A stretch of DNA of 64,000 nt from Hygrophila difformis. Lineage: Eukaryota; Streptophyta; Magnoliopsida; Lamiales; Acanthaceae. The notes below the pieces were generated by a model, which made no database searches, had not been told where the DNA came from, and saw only the letters and a program-made list of their open reading frames with translations. This document shows, in pieces, positions 24,967-36,560 of the stretch; the first letter of the stretch is position 1, and each line of letters starts with the position of its first letter. Position numbers and translations under genes: made by a program. The DNA lies in the NCBI GenBank assembly GCA_030278955.1, contig JAOANR010000006.1, forward strand, positions 14,419,974-14,483,973, written 5' to 3'.

Positions 24967-25427
24967 GTTAGAACACATTCAATATATTTAATTTTTTCAG
25001 CTGATGCATAAGGCATTTTGTTTTAAAAGGCAAAATAATAATAATAATAATAATAACAACAACTAAATAGAAAAATTTCGTGTAAATTTACATGATGATT
25101 GATATGCATCATGTGCTTAACAAACCATAACTAAATCATGAGAAATGGAAATTATTTAATTTGATGTCTGTTTCCAACCCAACATATGCCTCCTTAAGCT
25201 GAGACATATGAATTGTTAAATCATTTCATATACCATATTTAAATGTACTTACATATGTATGAGACATAAGGGGGAAAGAGATAATGGGAGTTGTCTGTCT
25301 CTTGCATGCATGCATGGACATTAAGGGGATATATACTCTCATAGTCATAGACAATATTCAGACAACAAATGCCCACCTAAGCAGGAACTTGTTGCAAGAC
25401 CGCCTAATGTACATACAAATACATATA

Positions 25428-25830
25428 GTATACGTGAGGAAAAAAAACACCATTGGTCCCATAAGTTTCCCCAATTTCGATTTCAGTCCCATATTAATTT
25501 CACTAACACAATCAATCCATTATGTTTGCTAATTTTTGCAGAATCCATCCCAACCCCTTAATGACGCATTTCTGCTGACGTGGCACCGGATTAAGCAAAC
25601 TTATGGGACCAATGGCGCCGCAATTAGCAACTTATAGGACCAATGGCGCCACAATTAGCAAACTTACACGGCGCCACGTCAGCAGAAATGCGTCATTAAG
25701 GGGTTTGGGATAGATTCTGCAAAAATTAGCAAACATAATGGATTGATTGTGTTAATGAAATTAATATGGGACTGAAATCGAAATTGGGGAAACTTATGGC
25801 ACCAAAGGTGTTTTTTTTCCGTATACGTGA
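25428..25830. mobile_element. Foldback MULE-like element with 10-bp target duplication
   Basis: The element proper is 25438-25820. Its ends GGAAAAAAAACACC and GGTGTTTTTTTTCC are perfect inverses, and the arms of about 145-150 bp are near-complete reverse complements, so most of the element forms one hairpin. GTATACGTGA flanks both sides (25428-25437 and 25821-25830); a 9-11 bp duplication is typical of Mutator-like elements. The loop holds two direct copies of a GGACCAATGGCGCC unit. No coding capacity. Confidence 0.85.
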
Positions 25831-26238
25831 ACATACACACGCCATATGTATTAAATACTAGTATAAACCTGCATAACACACCACCACCATTTTTGAGATC
25901 CAAAACAAAGTTTTATTGTTTGATTTGATTTTCGTGTGCAGATTTGGGGCTGGCGTGGCTTTTCCTTAATTACAAACTAACTACAAAGCATGCATGGACA
26001 ACATCAACGCCACATACACAAATACAACGCATTTATATACATACATGCACATGTGCTAATTATATACTATTTTATCTTATATACTTATAAGATTAAATGA
26101 TAATGTCGACTTACTTTCCACATCTGGCTTGGCGAGACGAAATTTTCCACCTCCAACTGCATTTATGAAAATGCTGTATGTCTACTTATTTACCAAAATA
26201 TTTCTTTCCTCTTTTTGTTTTCTTTATTTATTTATTTC

Positions 26239-26287
<49 letters not shown>

Positions 26288-26847
26288 TGATGAGAATTGA
26301 ATATGCTTGAGCGCCGAAAAAATGGTGGTGGAAATCAATATCACATAGTATATTATAAAAGAATAAAGAAAAGGATAGGGAATATATATATATAATTAAC
26401 TAGGAATATAATACAGTAAAGTTCAGTAATATGTTTAAAAATTTAGTATTTGAAAGTTCAAATCATATATGTATGAATATATGATCATATAAAATTAAAT
26501 GATGTGGTGGTGTTTTCCATGAGGGTATTATATTGTCCCCCAAATAGGAAAATTTTTGGTATTGATATTGCAAAATTCTTCATATATTGATTAATGATGA
26601 GAAAGTTGAAAAGAAGAGCTAATTAAATAGTCTGCGGTGGAGTGATTACGGATGTGAAAACATGACAAGAAATTCACACCACATAAATGTAATAATAGTA
26701 GTAAATTAAATGGATGCATGCATGGTTCCAATTAAGTGTAGACGACGACTACTGTAGAGTGTATTTGGAGTTGCATTATTGGTCCTACTTCACGTGAAGC
26801 TAAGGGTGAACCCATACACCATACATACAGACATTCTAAGTTCCCAT
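25831..26847. repeat. Intergenic with an ATT microsatellite
   Basis: No gene recognised. An ATT/TTA run lies at about 26242-26287. Confidence 0.55.
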
Positions 26848-27444
26848 TAGGATTGGAGAAAAATACCGAATATACCGCATATCGTCATATCATTCAGAAA
26901 AATACCGAGAATACTGAAATTTTCGGTATGGTATCATACCGTACCGTAAGATTTCGGTACGATAACAGTATAATTTTTTTGATACCGCAGTATACCGTTA
27001 CCGTACCGAACTTCGGTATATACCGTGGTATCGGTATTGTCGGTATGTACTGATTGTCTGATTCTTTGGTATGTCGGTATATACCACGATATCGGTATAT
27101 ACCGCAATACCGATATGCTGGTATATATTGAATGTTCGGTATGTCGGTATATACCGCAATACCGGTATGTCGGTATGTAGCGAATGTTCGGTATGTCGGT
27201 ATATACTGCGATACCGGTATGCCGGTATGTACCGAAAGTTCGGTATATCGAGATGTACCGAACTTTCCAAAATGTTGGTATGGCAACGGTATAGAAATAT
27301 TTCATACCGAAAATTTCGGTATACTGAAGATCGGTATACCGAAAGGTTCGGTACGGCAACGATATAAAAATTTTCATACCGTAAAATTCGATACGATATA
27401 TAGTACGGCGAAATTTTTTCGATATACCATACCGACCCACCCTA
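26848..27444. mobile_element. hAT-type non-autonomous element packed with CGGTAT/ATACCG
   Basis: The 8-bp target duplication GTTCCCAT is exact at 26840-26847 and 27445-27452. The ends, TAGGATTGGA and the inverse of TAGGGTGGGT, are worn TIRs. Nearly all of the 597 bp consists of irregularly spaced CGGTAT or ATACCG hexamers, often as palindromes such as CGGTATACCG. ORFs on both strands just read this motif and are not genes. Confidence 0.8.
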
Positions 27445-27452
27445 GTTCCCAT

Positions 27453-28630
27453 CTCCTCAACTAATTAATAATTTTACTACGTACTCAAATTAACTACATG
27501 TCATAAATAGAAGTGGGAGTATAATGTATGATTGCTTTTGACTAATGTAATACTACAATACATAAATTTTAATTTTTCCCTTTTTTGTCTATATGTATAG
27601 AGTGGCACTCATTATTAATTGTTGGAATTAATATTGAATCAATCACCCCGTCCCTGAAAGGATAAATTTTCATTATCGACATACTAGCTCTAATAGTATA
27701 CTAGTATATTATAGATATATATATATATATATCTATCCTTTTCTATTACTCCGCAGTAGGGGTATTTTTTTTAAGATAGTGAAGTGAAATCAATTTACAA
27801 CATCTACGTACACCTATTGATTTGATTTCAATTATACAATTCATGCCGCCATTGATAATTAAGGGCTTACAATATTCGTCTCATTATTCTTCACAGATTT
27901 ACTGCTTCTTCCCTTCTCCGTCTTCAACTCCTTTCTTTTTATGTCGAACTCAATTTAATTTAATTTGAAGGAGTCTTCTGGGTTCTTATTATGGATTGGT
28001 AACTACTGATAGAGAGCAACTTGAAGAGTACAAGCGGGGACGGGAATAAACATGCTGTCTGCAGGGCATTTTTTGTTATTTAATTATTTTGGATCATAAA
28101 TTATTAGGGTTATGTTATTTATTATTGGGCTTGGGCTATTTTAGGGTTAATTCCTAGTAGTATTTGAAGTAGTAGTATTTGAAGGGAGATTAGGGTTTAC
28201 TTGTATTCATGTATTAATATTATTGAATTGGAAGCCTGGAGGCTTTGGGCAAACGGCTTGTTTCCGTTTGATTGTTTATGCTCCTATCAACTACTCTCTT
28301 TCACTTTACCATTTGAAATATTTGGTGCATATATAATATGGGAAGATATTGAATCTAACTTTTATATATATATATATACACGGTGGGCGTGGTCATTGTT
28401 CATAAAGGATAGGATGTGGTGGGCCGCCTTGGTTTTAACTTTGAAGAAAGCTTAGTCAAATAGTTAGTGCATACTACATTTTTTGGCTTCTATTTTACTG
28501 AATTCTCTATATATAGAATGCTTGAAAGGGTTTCTGAATTTGATAAACCGATCGATAGCATTAGCAATGCAGGGCCACTAATTGTGTGTACGTGTCAACT
28601 TTCTCCTTGATTGGAAATTACTATACAACC
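27453..28630. other. Intergenic, no gene seen
   Basis: AT-rich sequence with a TATA run at about 27714-27732. Short ORFs lack domains. Confidence 0.5.
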
Positions 28631-28798
28631 TTTTAAAGGTCATATCCAACCACACCCTCCATTTTTGCAGGAGCTACAGTACAAATCTCTATTTTTGCAG
28701 GAATGCTACAGTAACTGCATCTCCAACCCAACCCTCCATTTTTGAAGGGTCAAAGAATATTCTCTACATATTCCATTTCATATATTATTTTATATTTC

Positions 28799-29288
28799 TG
28801 TTAACACCCAAAAGTTATTAAAGCCCATCTTTTTTCGGCCCAATAACTAAAGTAGTTGGCCCAGTCCACAAGTAAATCCGGATGAAGACGATCGCAAGGG
28901 ATAGAGAAGGCGGCGTTCAGAAGGAGCCTTGGAGAGGATTACGGAGTCATCAAAGCTGGGCGCCGCCATCAGAGGAGAGAATCGTGGAAGCGTTACAAGG
29001 TGTTACAACTTAAGGAGGCTGGTGTCATTCCCTATAAATATTTTGAAGCGGCATCACAAGAGGGATCCCAACACCTCTCAAAGAGAATCCGCACTTTTAA
29101 TATTTTACTTTCTGCAATTCCTTATGTTTATTTATCGCTTTCCGTAGTTTTTGATTATTTATTTCGCACTTCAAATTCCTTTACAGCTTTATTTTATTCC
29201 TGTAATTTTCATTCTGCAAATCTTGTAATCCTTCTTGGTTCATGAATCAAAGAGAGGTTTTACTCCTTCAAAAATTTCTTGGTTAACA
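28799..29288 (+). repeat. 5' LTR
   Basis: 490 bp, TG...CA ends with an inner TGTTAACA inverted motif. The sequence CTATAAATA near 29033 is a candidate TATA box for element transcription. Confidence 0.92.
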
Positions 29289-29341
29289 AATTGGCACGCC
29301 CAGTGGGACACGAAGTGGAAACCATATCCGCTTGGAAGTGT

Positions 29342-30997
29342 ATGCAACTTAGATCTGGACGAGTAGTGAGGGATTTAACACAAAGATTTGGAGAAATGTC
29401 GCTACATGAAGAAACTCCAGTAAGAACATCGTCTGAGAACGTCGATAATACGGCGACTACCTCTCAACCACCGCAGGGGATGATGCAAGTCCCAACCTTT
29501 TCGGAACAAATACGGCTATCGATGACTGAATCGATGGCTGAATTCATGCCTTTACTTACGAGGCACCTTATGGATGTATTGCGGCCTGCCATGGCCGATC
29601 AAACTGATAAAATCTGTGGATCCCTGCGTACTCAGCAGGAAGGGTCCTCAAGTGGCATGACTATGCCAGCAAACATTACAGGTCCGGGGCTGTATGGTGG
29701 CCAAAGGACTTGGGGGACAACACTCAGCCAGCCGCCATTGTTATCTGAATCCACAGGGCTGGCCAGTCTGCCTCCATTTCCATATGCTTCCACTCATGCG
29801 GCACCTATGCAGAACTTTGGATATGCGGCATCTCCCATGCCGACCTATGCTGCGTCAAGTTATTTGATGCCAAATACTGGATCGAGCTACACAGCGATCC
29901 CTGGGGTACCACGCCATGTGACGACGCCTCACACACCATTTGGAGTGGCAGCATCACCACATGCCAATATCTACACACCAGCCGCCAATCCACTATATCA
30001 AGTGGCGACTCAAGGTGACCCAGCCGCCATCCCACAAATTCATATGGCGGCACCTCAGGCCGCCATACCTGCTCAACAGATGGCGGCTCATCCTGCCACC
30101 ATCCCTACCCACCAGGTGGCGGCGCCTCAAGCCGCCATGGCGGCTCATACTCCTCAGGCCACGATGCCTCATCAGGACGCGATGCCTCCTCAGGCCGCGG
30201 TGCCTCCTCAGGCTGCGATGTCTCCTCAAGCCGCGATGCCTCCCACACAGGCACCAGTGGTATCACCCGAGGTGTTAGCAGATATGATACAGCAACACTT
30301 TGGGATTCAGCTAAGGCCGATGGAACGGTCCACATACAAGAAGTCATACCCTGATTGGGTAGACACCATGCAGCCATATCCCAGGGGCTTCAAAATGCCC
30401 GAGTTTACTACATTCTCCGGGGACGACGACAAGTCCACCGTGGAACATGTGGGCAGATTCACTGCCCAATGTGGCGAGGCAGCAGCCAATGATTGGCTGA
30501 AGCTAAGGTTGTTCAGTTCATCCCTAACTGGACCTGCCTTCGCATGGTTTGCTTCTATGCGGCCTAACTCCATACAAAACTGGGCCGAGATTGAGGGAGC
30601 GTTCCACGACAGATTCTATACCCCTCTGTCACAGGTTAGTCTTGCAGATCTTACTAGTGCTAAACAGTTTACCGATGAGACGGCAAACACTTTCGTTAAC
30701 AGATTGCAGCGGCTTAAGGGTCGATGTACTATAGCAGTCCCTGATAGGGAGATAGCCAATATTGCAGTGGCGAATATGTTGCCAAAACTAAAAAAATATT
30801 TAATTGTGCAAGATTCCACTAATCTTGCCCAGCTGGCCGAGAAAGCGGCCCGCTTGGAAAAGTTCCTTGAGGAACAAGATGAGAACCGTCTACCAACACA
30901 CGAGACTTCTTTTGAGAAATTGAAACATGATAAAAAGGAAGACGAACTAAGGGTGGTGACCAATGCAATAACCTTGGGTGGTAAAAACCCTGGATAG
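29342..30997 (+). CDS. Gag-like polyprotein of the LTR retrotransposon
   Basis: Structural capsid-type protein of a Ty3/Gypsy-like element. The frame is open from 29279 (within the LTR end), but the ATG at 29342 starts MQLRSGR, a start often seen in plant gag genes, so I prefer it; this gives 551 residues. The N-terminal half is Pro/Ala/Met/Thr-rich, with short PQAAMP-like repeats around 30060-30240. The second half has the Retrotrans_gag-type region: PEFTTFSGDD, then DWLKLRLFSSSLTGPAFAWF, with a charged helical C-terminus. No CCHC zinc knuckle is present and the frame stops at a TAG before any protease. This fits a gag-only non-autonomous element. Expression is not shown. Confidence 0.75.
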   Translation: MQLRSGRVVRDLTQRFGEMSLHEETPVRTSSENVDNTATTSQPPQGMMQVPTFSEQIRLSMTESMAEFMPLLTRHLMDVLRPAMADQTDKICGSLRTQQEGSSSGMTMPANITGPGLYGGQRTWGTTLSQPPLLSESTGLASLPPFPYASTHAAPMQNFGYAASPMPTYAASSYLMPNTGSSYTAIPGVPRHVTTPHTPFGVAASPHANIYTPAANPLYQVATQGDPAAIPQIHMAAPQAAIPAQQMAAHPATIPTHQVAAPQAAMAAHTPQATMPHQDAMPPQAAVPPQAAMSPQAAMPPTQAPVVSPEVLADMIQQHFGIQLRPMERSTYKKSYPDWVDTMQPYPRGFKMPEFTTFSGDDDKSTVEHVGRFTAQCGEAAANDWLKLRLFSSSLTGPAFAWFASMRPNSIQNWAEIEGAFHDRFYTPLSQVSLADLTSAKQFTDETANTFVNRLQRLKGRCTIAVPDREIANIAVANMLPKLKKYLIVQDSTNLAQLAEKAARLEKFLEEQDENRLPTHETSFEKLKHDKKEDELRVVTNAITLGGKNPG

Positions 30998-31184
30998 TAG
31001 CCATGGAACGCCATCAACAGCGGCCTTGGAGGCCGAATAGTTGCTAGTTGAGGCTAGTGCCTGGGCATGAGGTGATGGCACCCGAGGACTAGGGCGGCCC
31101 TGGACTTGGCGGCTGGAGAAGAGACTGGAGGCTGAGGATGGGTATAGCGGCTCGACTCCGACCGGTGGTTTGTCTCTCATGTTG

Positions 31185-31810
31185 GCGGCTCAACTCCGGG
31201 CTGGCGGCGCTCAACTCCGAGGTGGCGGCGGGCATACTGGCGGCTGGATGGCTGGCGGCCGAGGCGAGGTTGGCGGCCGGGCAATGCTGGCGGCCGGGCG
31301 ATGCTGGCGGCCGGAGCGCGAGGCTAGCGACACTCAACCGAGGCTGGCGGCCGGCATGCTGGCGGCAGGTTGGATGGCTGGCGGCCAAGGCGAGGCTGGC
31401 GGCCGGGCAATGCTGGCGGCCGGGTTGGTGGCCGGGCAATGCTGGCGGCTGGGCGATGCTGGCGGCCGGAGCGCGAGACTGGCGACACTCAACCGAGGCT
31501 AGCGGCCGGCATGCTGGCGGCAGGTTGGATGGCTGGCGGCCAAGGCGAGGCTGGCGGCCGGGCAAGGCTGGCGGCCGGGCAATGCTGGCGACCGGGTTGG
31601 TGGCTGGGCGATGCTGGCGGTCGGGCGATGCTGGCGGCCGGGCAATGCTGGCGGCCGGAGCGCGAGGCTGGCGACACTCAACCGAGGCTGGCGACCGGCA
31701 TGTTGGCGGCAGGCTGGATGGCTGGCGGCCAGGCGAGGCTGGCGGCCGGGCAATGCTGGCGGCTGGGCATGCTGGCGGCTGGCGACACTCAACCGAGGCT
31801 GGCGGCGCAA
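31185..31810 (+). repeat. GC-rich minisatellite (GCTGGCGGC units) inside the retrotransposon
   Basis: Units such as GGCAATGCTGGCGGCCGG are repeated many times, organised into larger blocks that include GCGACACTCAACCGAGGCTG. I count about four to five blocks. The tract is very GC-rich in an AT-rich genome. It keeps long open frames on both strands, because the repeat lacks stop triplets in several frames; these ORFs are a by-product. Confidence 0.85.
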
Positions 31811-32177
31811 GGTTCATTGGCAGCACTCCACAATCGATGGCGGCGATCCAAGACTAGGAAGAGCACTCGTGGGCTGGTGACGCTCGACCAGTTGACGGCC
31901 CAGGGATGGCGGCGCTCGGCATAGACGAGGCTGGCGGTGTCTCACGACGAGGGCGATGGCGGCCCGTGGAGAGTTGGTGGCGGACGAAGACGATGGCGGC
32001 CCGGTAGCTCCTCGCGATGGCGGCGTCAAAAAAGTATTGGCGGCCTATTTAAAAAAAAAAAAATCCCTTTGAGTGATTTGCACGGTTTCTCAATTTCGAG
32101 TTGCCGATGGCGGCATTATCAAAATATATGCGCATTTCAGTCTCAGTTTCATCGATCGAAAGCTCAAGGGGAGCATC

Positions 32178-32667
32178 TGTTAACACCCAAAAGTTATTAA
32201 AGCCCATCTTTTTTCGGCCCAATAACTAAAGTAGTTGGCCCAGTCCACAAGTAAATCCGGATGAAGACGATCGCAAGGGATAGAGAAGGCGGCGTTCAGA
32301 AGGAGCATTGGAGAGGATTACGGAGTCATCAAAGCTGGGCGCCGCCATCAGAGGAGAGAATCGTGGAAGCGTTACAAGGTGTTACAACTTAAGGAGGCTG
32401 ATGTCATTCCCTATAAATATTTTGAAGCGGCATCACAAGAGGGATCCCAACACCTCTCAAAGAGAATCCGCACTTTTAATATTTTACTTTCTGCAATTCC
32501 TTATGTTTATTTATCGCTTTCCGTAGTTTTTGATTATTTATTTCGCACTTCAAATTCCTTTACAGCTTTATTTTATTCCTGTAATTTCCATTCTGCAAAT
32601 CTTGTAATCCTTCTTGGTTCATGAATCAAAGAGAGGTTTTACTCCTTCAAAAATTTCTTGGTTAACA
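32178..32667 (+). repeat. 3' LTR
   Basis: 490 bp, same as the 5' LTR except three substitutions seen by eye (agcCttgg to agcAttgg, ctgGtgtc to ctgAtgtc, aattTtcat to aattTccat). Confidence 0.92.
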
Positions 32668-33389
32668 ATTACTTTTCATATTTACAAATAACACCCAATA
32701 TTTTATAATTTTTATATATTCTACTTCACAATAATATTCAAAATTATTATTTTCATATTATTATTCTTATTTAAAATTTTTAATGCATTTTATGTAATTT
32801 AGAAGTTTTTATTATTATTTAATGAGTGTTTAATATTAAAATTTGGTGATTCAACAATAATTACACACAAAATATATTTAAATCTAAAAATGAAATATAA
32901 TTAAAATAAAAAATTTAAATATAAATTTAAAATTAAAACAAACTTTTACAATTACAATTCCACCCTTTGGGGTCAAAACATAAATAACAAAATTTAAAAC
33001 ATACTATTAAATAAATAAAAAAAAGGCCAGCGGCCTGTGAACAGTGTTCCGCTCAATTGTTCCGCTCAATTGAGCGGAACACTTTAGCTCCCGAGCAAAC
33101 CCCCATTTCTGCAGGGTGGGTTGGAGCACCCACCCTGCCTCCCACCCTGCATAAATGCCATTATGCAGGGTGGGTTGGAGAAGCTCTTACGCAGAGGCAG
33201 ACATATTAGTAGTAGTATTAGTTTCTATGTAACACCTGTCCAAATTTTTTTAGTTTGGTACCTCTAAGCTGCCCTAATATGGGCCATTCAATCAAATTTT
33301 CAGTCAAGGGTTGATATTACTATGGTGAAAGGTAGCTTTAATCTTTTTTCCATTTTGAAAGAGATTTTTGTCACAAAACCTCACTTATA

Positions 33390-33588
33390 CTCCCTCTCGT
33401 CTATTTAGGATGTCACATTTTTTTTGGCACGGTATTTTAGGTAGAATAAGTTATTGCGTTAAAGTGGAGTAAATAGTTTATGTGATGTTTATTTAAAAGA
33501 ATAAAAATTTTCTAAATAAGAAAATATAACAATTGAAGTAGGACGGACCAAAATAAAAAATAACACATTTGAAATGGGATGAAGGGAG
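33390..33588. mobile_element. Stowaway-like MITE, about 200 bp
   Basis: The ends CTCCCTCTCGTC and GATGAAGGGAG are near inverse partners with TA on both sides. It lies about 480 bp upstream of the eIF3g start codon. Confidence 0.7.
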
Positions 33589-33624
33589 TATTATTTTCCT
33601 TTCCAGGCAACCCCTAAAGACATA

Positions 33625-33894
33625 CTCCCTCCGTCCCATATTTAACTTCTTCGACACTGTAGATACGGAGTTTAAGAAAGTTGTATTTTATTATTTTCAT
33701 TTGTACTTTTTGAGGGGTAAATTTGTCTCTTTTTGTCTTGTAGTGCAATTGTTAGTAAAATTAAGGATTGGTTTTTCTGTAAATATATGGACATGCAGGG
33801 ACATTTTAGTAAAACAAATTCCATTTTTGGGATAGGAAGATAAATGTGGGACGTCCAAAAACGGAAAGTAAGAAGATAAATATGGGACGGGGAG
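33625..33894. mobile_element. Stowaway-like MITE, 270 bp
   Basis: The ends CTCCCTCCGTCCCATATTTA and TAAATATGGGACGGGGAG are inverse partners, with TA on both sides. It ends about 175 bp before the eIF3g start, so it may contribute promoter sequence. Confidence 0.75.
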
Positions 33895-34069
33895 TACAGA
33901 AGTAGATAGTAGTAGTAGTACTATAAAATGTAAAAGAACAAGTGGGGGTAAAAAACTCTATTAGAGGAAATTCTTGGGACTGCGTTGTAATTAAAAACCT
34001 TGATATAAAATACTGTTCGGAACCCTAATTCCGTACCAGAACCCAATCCTCGATCGATCTCCAGTAGCT

Positions 34070-35755
34070 ATGGCGGTGGAGGCAGCGCAACCGAGCAAAT
34101 TGAGATGGGGCGAGTTGGACGAGGACGATGGGGAGGATTTGGATTTTCTTCTGCCGCCGAAGCAGGTGATTGGTCCCGATGAGAACGGGATTAAGAGGGT
34201 CATTGAGTATAAATTCAACGATGAGGGTAACAAGGTGAAGATCACCACCACGACGCGGATACGGAAACTTGCCAACGCTCGCCTCAGCAAACGCGCCATC
34301 GAGCGCCGCTCGTGGGGGAAGTTCGGCGACGCTGCGCACGAGGACGCCGGCAGTCGCCTTACAATGGTTTCTACTGAAGAGATCCTTCTTGAGCGTCCAC
34401 GAGCCCCTGGTAAATTCTACCAACTCATCTTATATTATTGTTGTTAGTTATTGTCTGCGCCTTCTTGATGTTTTTATTTACTAATTTATTTGTATTTTAG
34501 ATTAAGAACACTCCAATGTTAATAACATTCGGGGTTTATAAAGTAAAGTTCATTTTTATTTGTCGATTTTGATCGCAATAGTTGTTTTAGGGTTTTGAGA
34601 TGTATGTGACGGCAAATTGGGATAAAAGTTCGTTCATTTTAGGCTGAGTGTTTTAACATCACAGAATTTGGAGTGGAGTGTGGTATGGAATTTATGGAAA
34701 CTCGACTCCTGCGATTAATAATTCTGATTTTGGAGTGTTTGCGCTGCAGTTTGGCAAATAGTGTTTGCATAGCTGTTCTGCTTTCTTCTTGAGCTTGCTT
34801 AATAGCACATATTTCATTGTTTTCAGTTATATTGCATGTCGGGTGTTGACTAACTTTAGTTAAACATCAAAATGGTATGTAATTTGTTCCAACATTTTGA
34901 TTTGAAGTGGAATGAAAAGAAGGAAAATTGACTACCCTGTGGTCTCGGTTTCTGTCATCACCATTCTGTTTTTTTTCTGATATCTCTGATTTTTCATTTG
35001 GATTATAAAACAAATTGGTATGCATTGCAGAAATTGATGAAAGTGTATGCAATAGATTCTGAGGATCTTATTCCTAATATTGCTGGAGTGCTGGCTCATC
35101 TGAATGTATCTATTAATAATTTAATAGTGATATATGGCCTCTTTAAATAATATCGTAGTTTAGGATGTGTTCTTACTATTTTTATGTGCGAACTGCTAAC
35201 TTGTGAATGAAATAAGTAGGTTCTAAACAGGAGGAAGTTAAAGCTGCTGGAGACCCCTTAGCTGCAATGAGCAAAGGAGGTGCTGTACTTATGGTTTGTA
35301 GGACTTGTGGGAAGAAGGGAGATCACTGGACCTCTAGGTGCCCCTACAAGGACCTCGCGCAGCCACCAGAGACTTTCGTTGATAAGCCACCAACAGAAAC
35401 TGCTGCTCCAGCAGGTGCTACAAAAGGAGCATATGTTCCTCCCAGCATGAGAGCCGGTGGCAACCCTGAGAGATCTGGAACAGACATGAGACGCAGGAAT
35501 GAAGAGAACTCTGTGAGGGTCACAAACCTCTCTGAAGATACAAGGGAGCCTGACTTGCTTGAGCTGTTCCGTCCATTCGGTAATGTCAGCAGAGTTTATG
35601 TTGCTATTGATCAGAAGACTGGGATGAGTCGAGGGTTTGGTTTTGTCAACTTTGTAAACAGAGATGATGCTGAGAGAGCCATCAACAAGTTAAACGGCTA
35701 TGGATACGATAATCTCATCCTGCGAGTTGAATGGGCTGCTCCTAGGACGAACTAG
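34070..35755 (+). CDS. TIF3G1: Translation initiation factor eIF3 subunit G
   Basis: RNA-binding subunit of the cytosolic eIF3 complex, which helps load mRNA on the 40S ribosome and aids scanning and reinitiation. Exons are 34070-34409 and 35220-35755, with GT at 34410 and AG at 35218-35219; the join keeps phase (CCT G/GT TCT AAA) and gives 876 nt, 291 residues, the usual plant length. The N-terminal region (SKLRWGELDEDD, then the RIRKLANARLSKRAIERRSW stretch) matches the eIF3g N domain. A zinc knuckle with CRTC, then H and C (spacing CX2CX5HX4C) starts near residue 140. A C-terminal RRM runs from about 211 to 287, with RNP2 VRVTNL and RNP1 RGFGFVNF. The start is the first ATG of the exon. 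An acceptor 11 nt further on (35231) would break phase, so it was rejected. Confidence 0.95.
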
Positions 35756-36508
35756 TTACTTATCAATCTATTCGAGTACTGTCCTGGTTTTGTATTTCTT
35801 TGCCACCATGTATAGTGTTTTTGTGGACTATATTATCTTGGATGGTGAGATGTTTAATCTTCTCATTGCTACAGCACTATTTAATTGTGGCGAGTTATGC
35901 TACATATAGGTTATTTTGACTCATTATTTATGTTTTGTTGATGCATTGAATTTCATAGGGTTTTTGCATATTCACGAACTTGTTTGATATTTAGTTGTTT
36001 TAAGATGTTCTACATTTATTTTCTGCAACAGGTTTTAGCTATAATTGCATGGTAAAACAAATTGAAATTTCATATTTTTTTCTCTGAATGAAATGCCAGA
36101 GGCATCCTCCCCGAAACAAACAAACAAAAATGGCCAGAGGCATCAATGTTCGATAACGGATAAGTACTTATTAATTTTGTAAATTTAGAACGAATAAAAT
36201 TATGATCAAAATCTAAGCTTATATTTTTCGCACATTTATGTACTAGTATAAATTTTCATGTACTATGAATTTAAAAATTCTATTCCTCAGATTTTATAGT
36301 TCCACAAGCAACCGCCTGTTTTGCTGGAGCCAATGTCCAAGAGAGAGCTGACTGACGATGTGATTCGCTTCCATTCCGGCAAGTTATGCATATTTTCTCC
36401 TTCCATACTGTGTCTTCTTTTAGTAGTTCTTGCGATCTGTTGAGATATTAAATCTTATGTTTCTTATATCTACTAAAAACACAATTACTCAACACAAAGT
36501 TAACCCTA
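35756..36508. other. eIF3g 3' flank and intergenic DNA
   Basis: The 3' untranslated region of eIF3g is expected in the first few hundred bases. The rest shows no gene. The left copy of the LINE target duplication ends at 36507-36508. Confidence 0.55.
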
Positions 36509-36560
36509 GAAAACTATGTTTTATAAAAATTTCCAAAGTTGCTTACCAAAAAAACCTTAG

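Larger units (their letters stand above)
28799..32667 (+). mobile_element. Young gag-only LTR retrotransposon (TR-GAG type)
   Basis: Two 490-bp LTRs (28799-29288 and 32178-32667) begin TGTTAACACCC and end GGTTAACA; by eye they differ at three positions. Flanking 5-mers ATTTC and ATTAC match at 4 of 5. Next to the 5' LTR lies AATTGGCACGCCCAGTGG, a PBS-like sequence, and before the 3' LTR a purine-rich AAGGGGAG. The internal region has a gag-like gene but no protease, reverse transcriptase, RNase H or integrase, so mobility must rely on proteins from elsewhere. A GC-rich minisatellite occupies the place of pol. Confidence 0.92.
28700..33190. mobile_element. MITE-like element split by the LTR retrotransposon (tentative)
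   Basis: The left flank of the retrotransposon has CTCCAACCCAACCCTCCATT near 28720, and its right flank has the inverse GGGTGGGTTGGAGAAGCTC near 33165. Further AACCC/GGGTT phrases lie near 28650 and 33110. This fits an older TIR element with AT-rich interior into which the 3.9-kb retrotransposon inserted. Precise ends and target duplication were not found. Confidence 0.4.

Noticed and set aside
26894..27464. Several overlapping ORFs of 66-172 codons on both strands, rich in Tyr, Arg, Ile and Thr
   Set aside because: They only read the CGGTAT/ATACCG array of a hAT-type element; open frames on both strands are a repeat effect.
29805..30573. Minus-strand ORFs within the gag region
   Set aside because: Shadow frames of the Pro/Ala-rich gag repeats, with no domain.
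35231..35266. Acceptor AG at 35229-35230 as start of eIF3g exon 2
   Set aside because: It breaks phase with exon 1; the AG at 35218-35219 keeps the frame and the expected residues.
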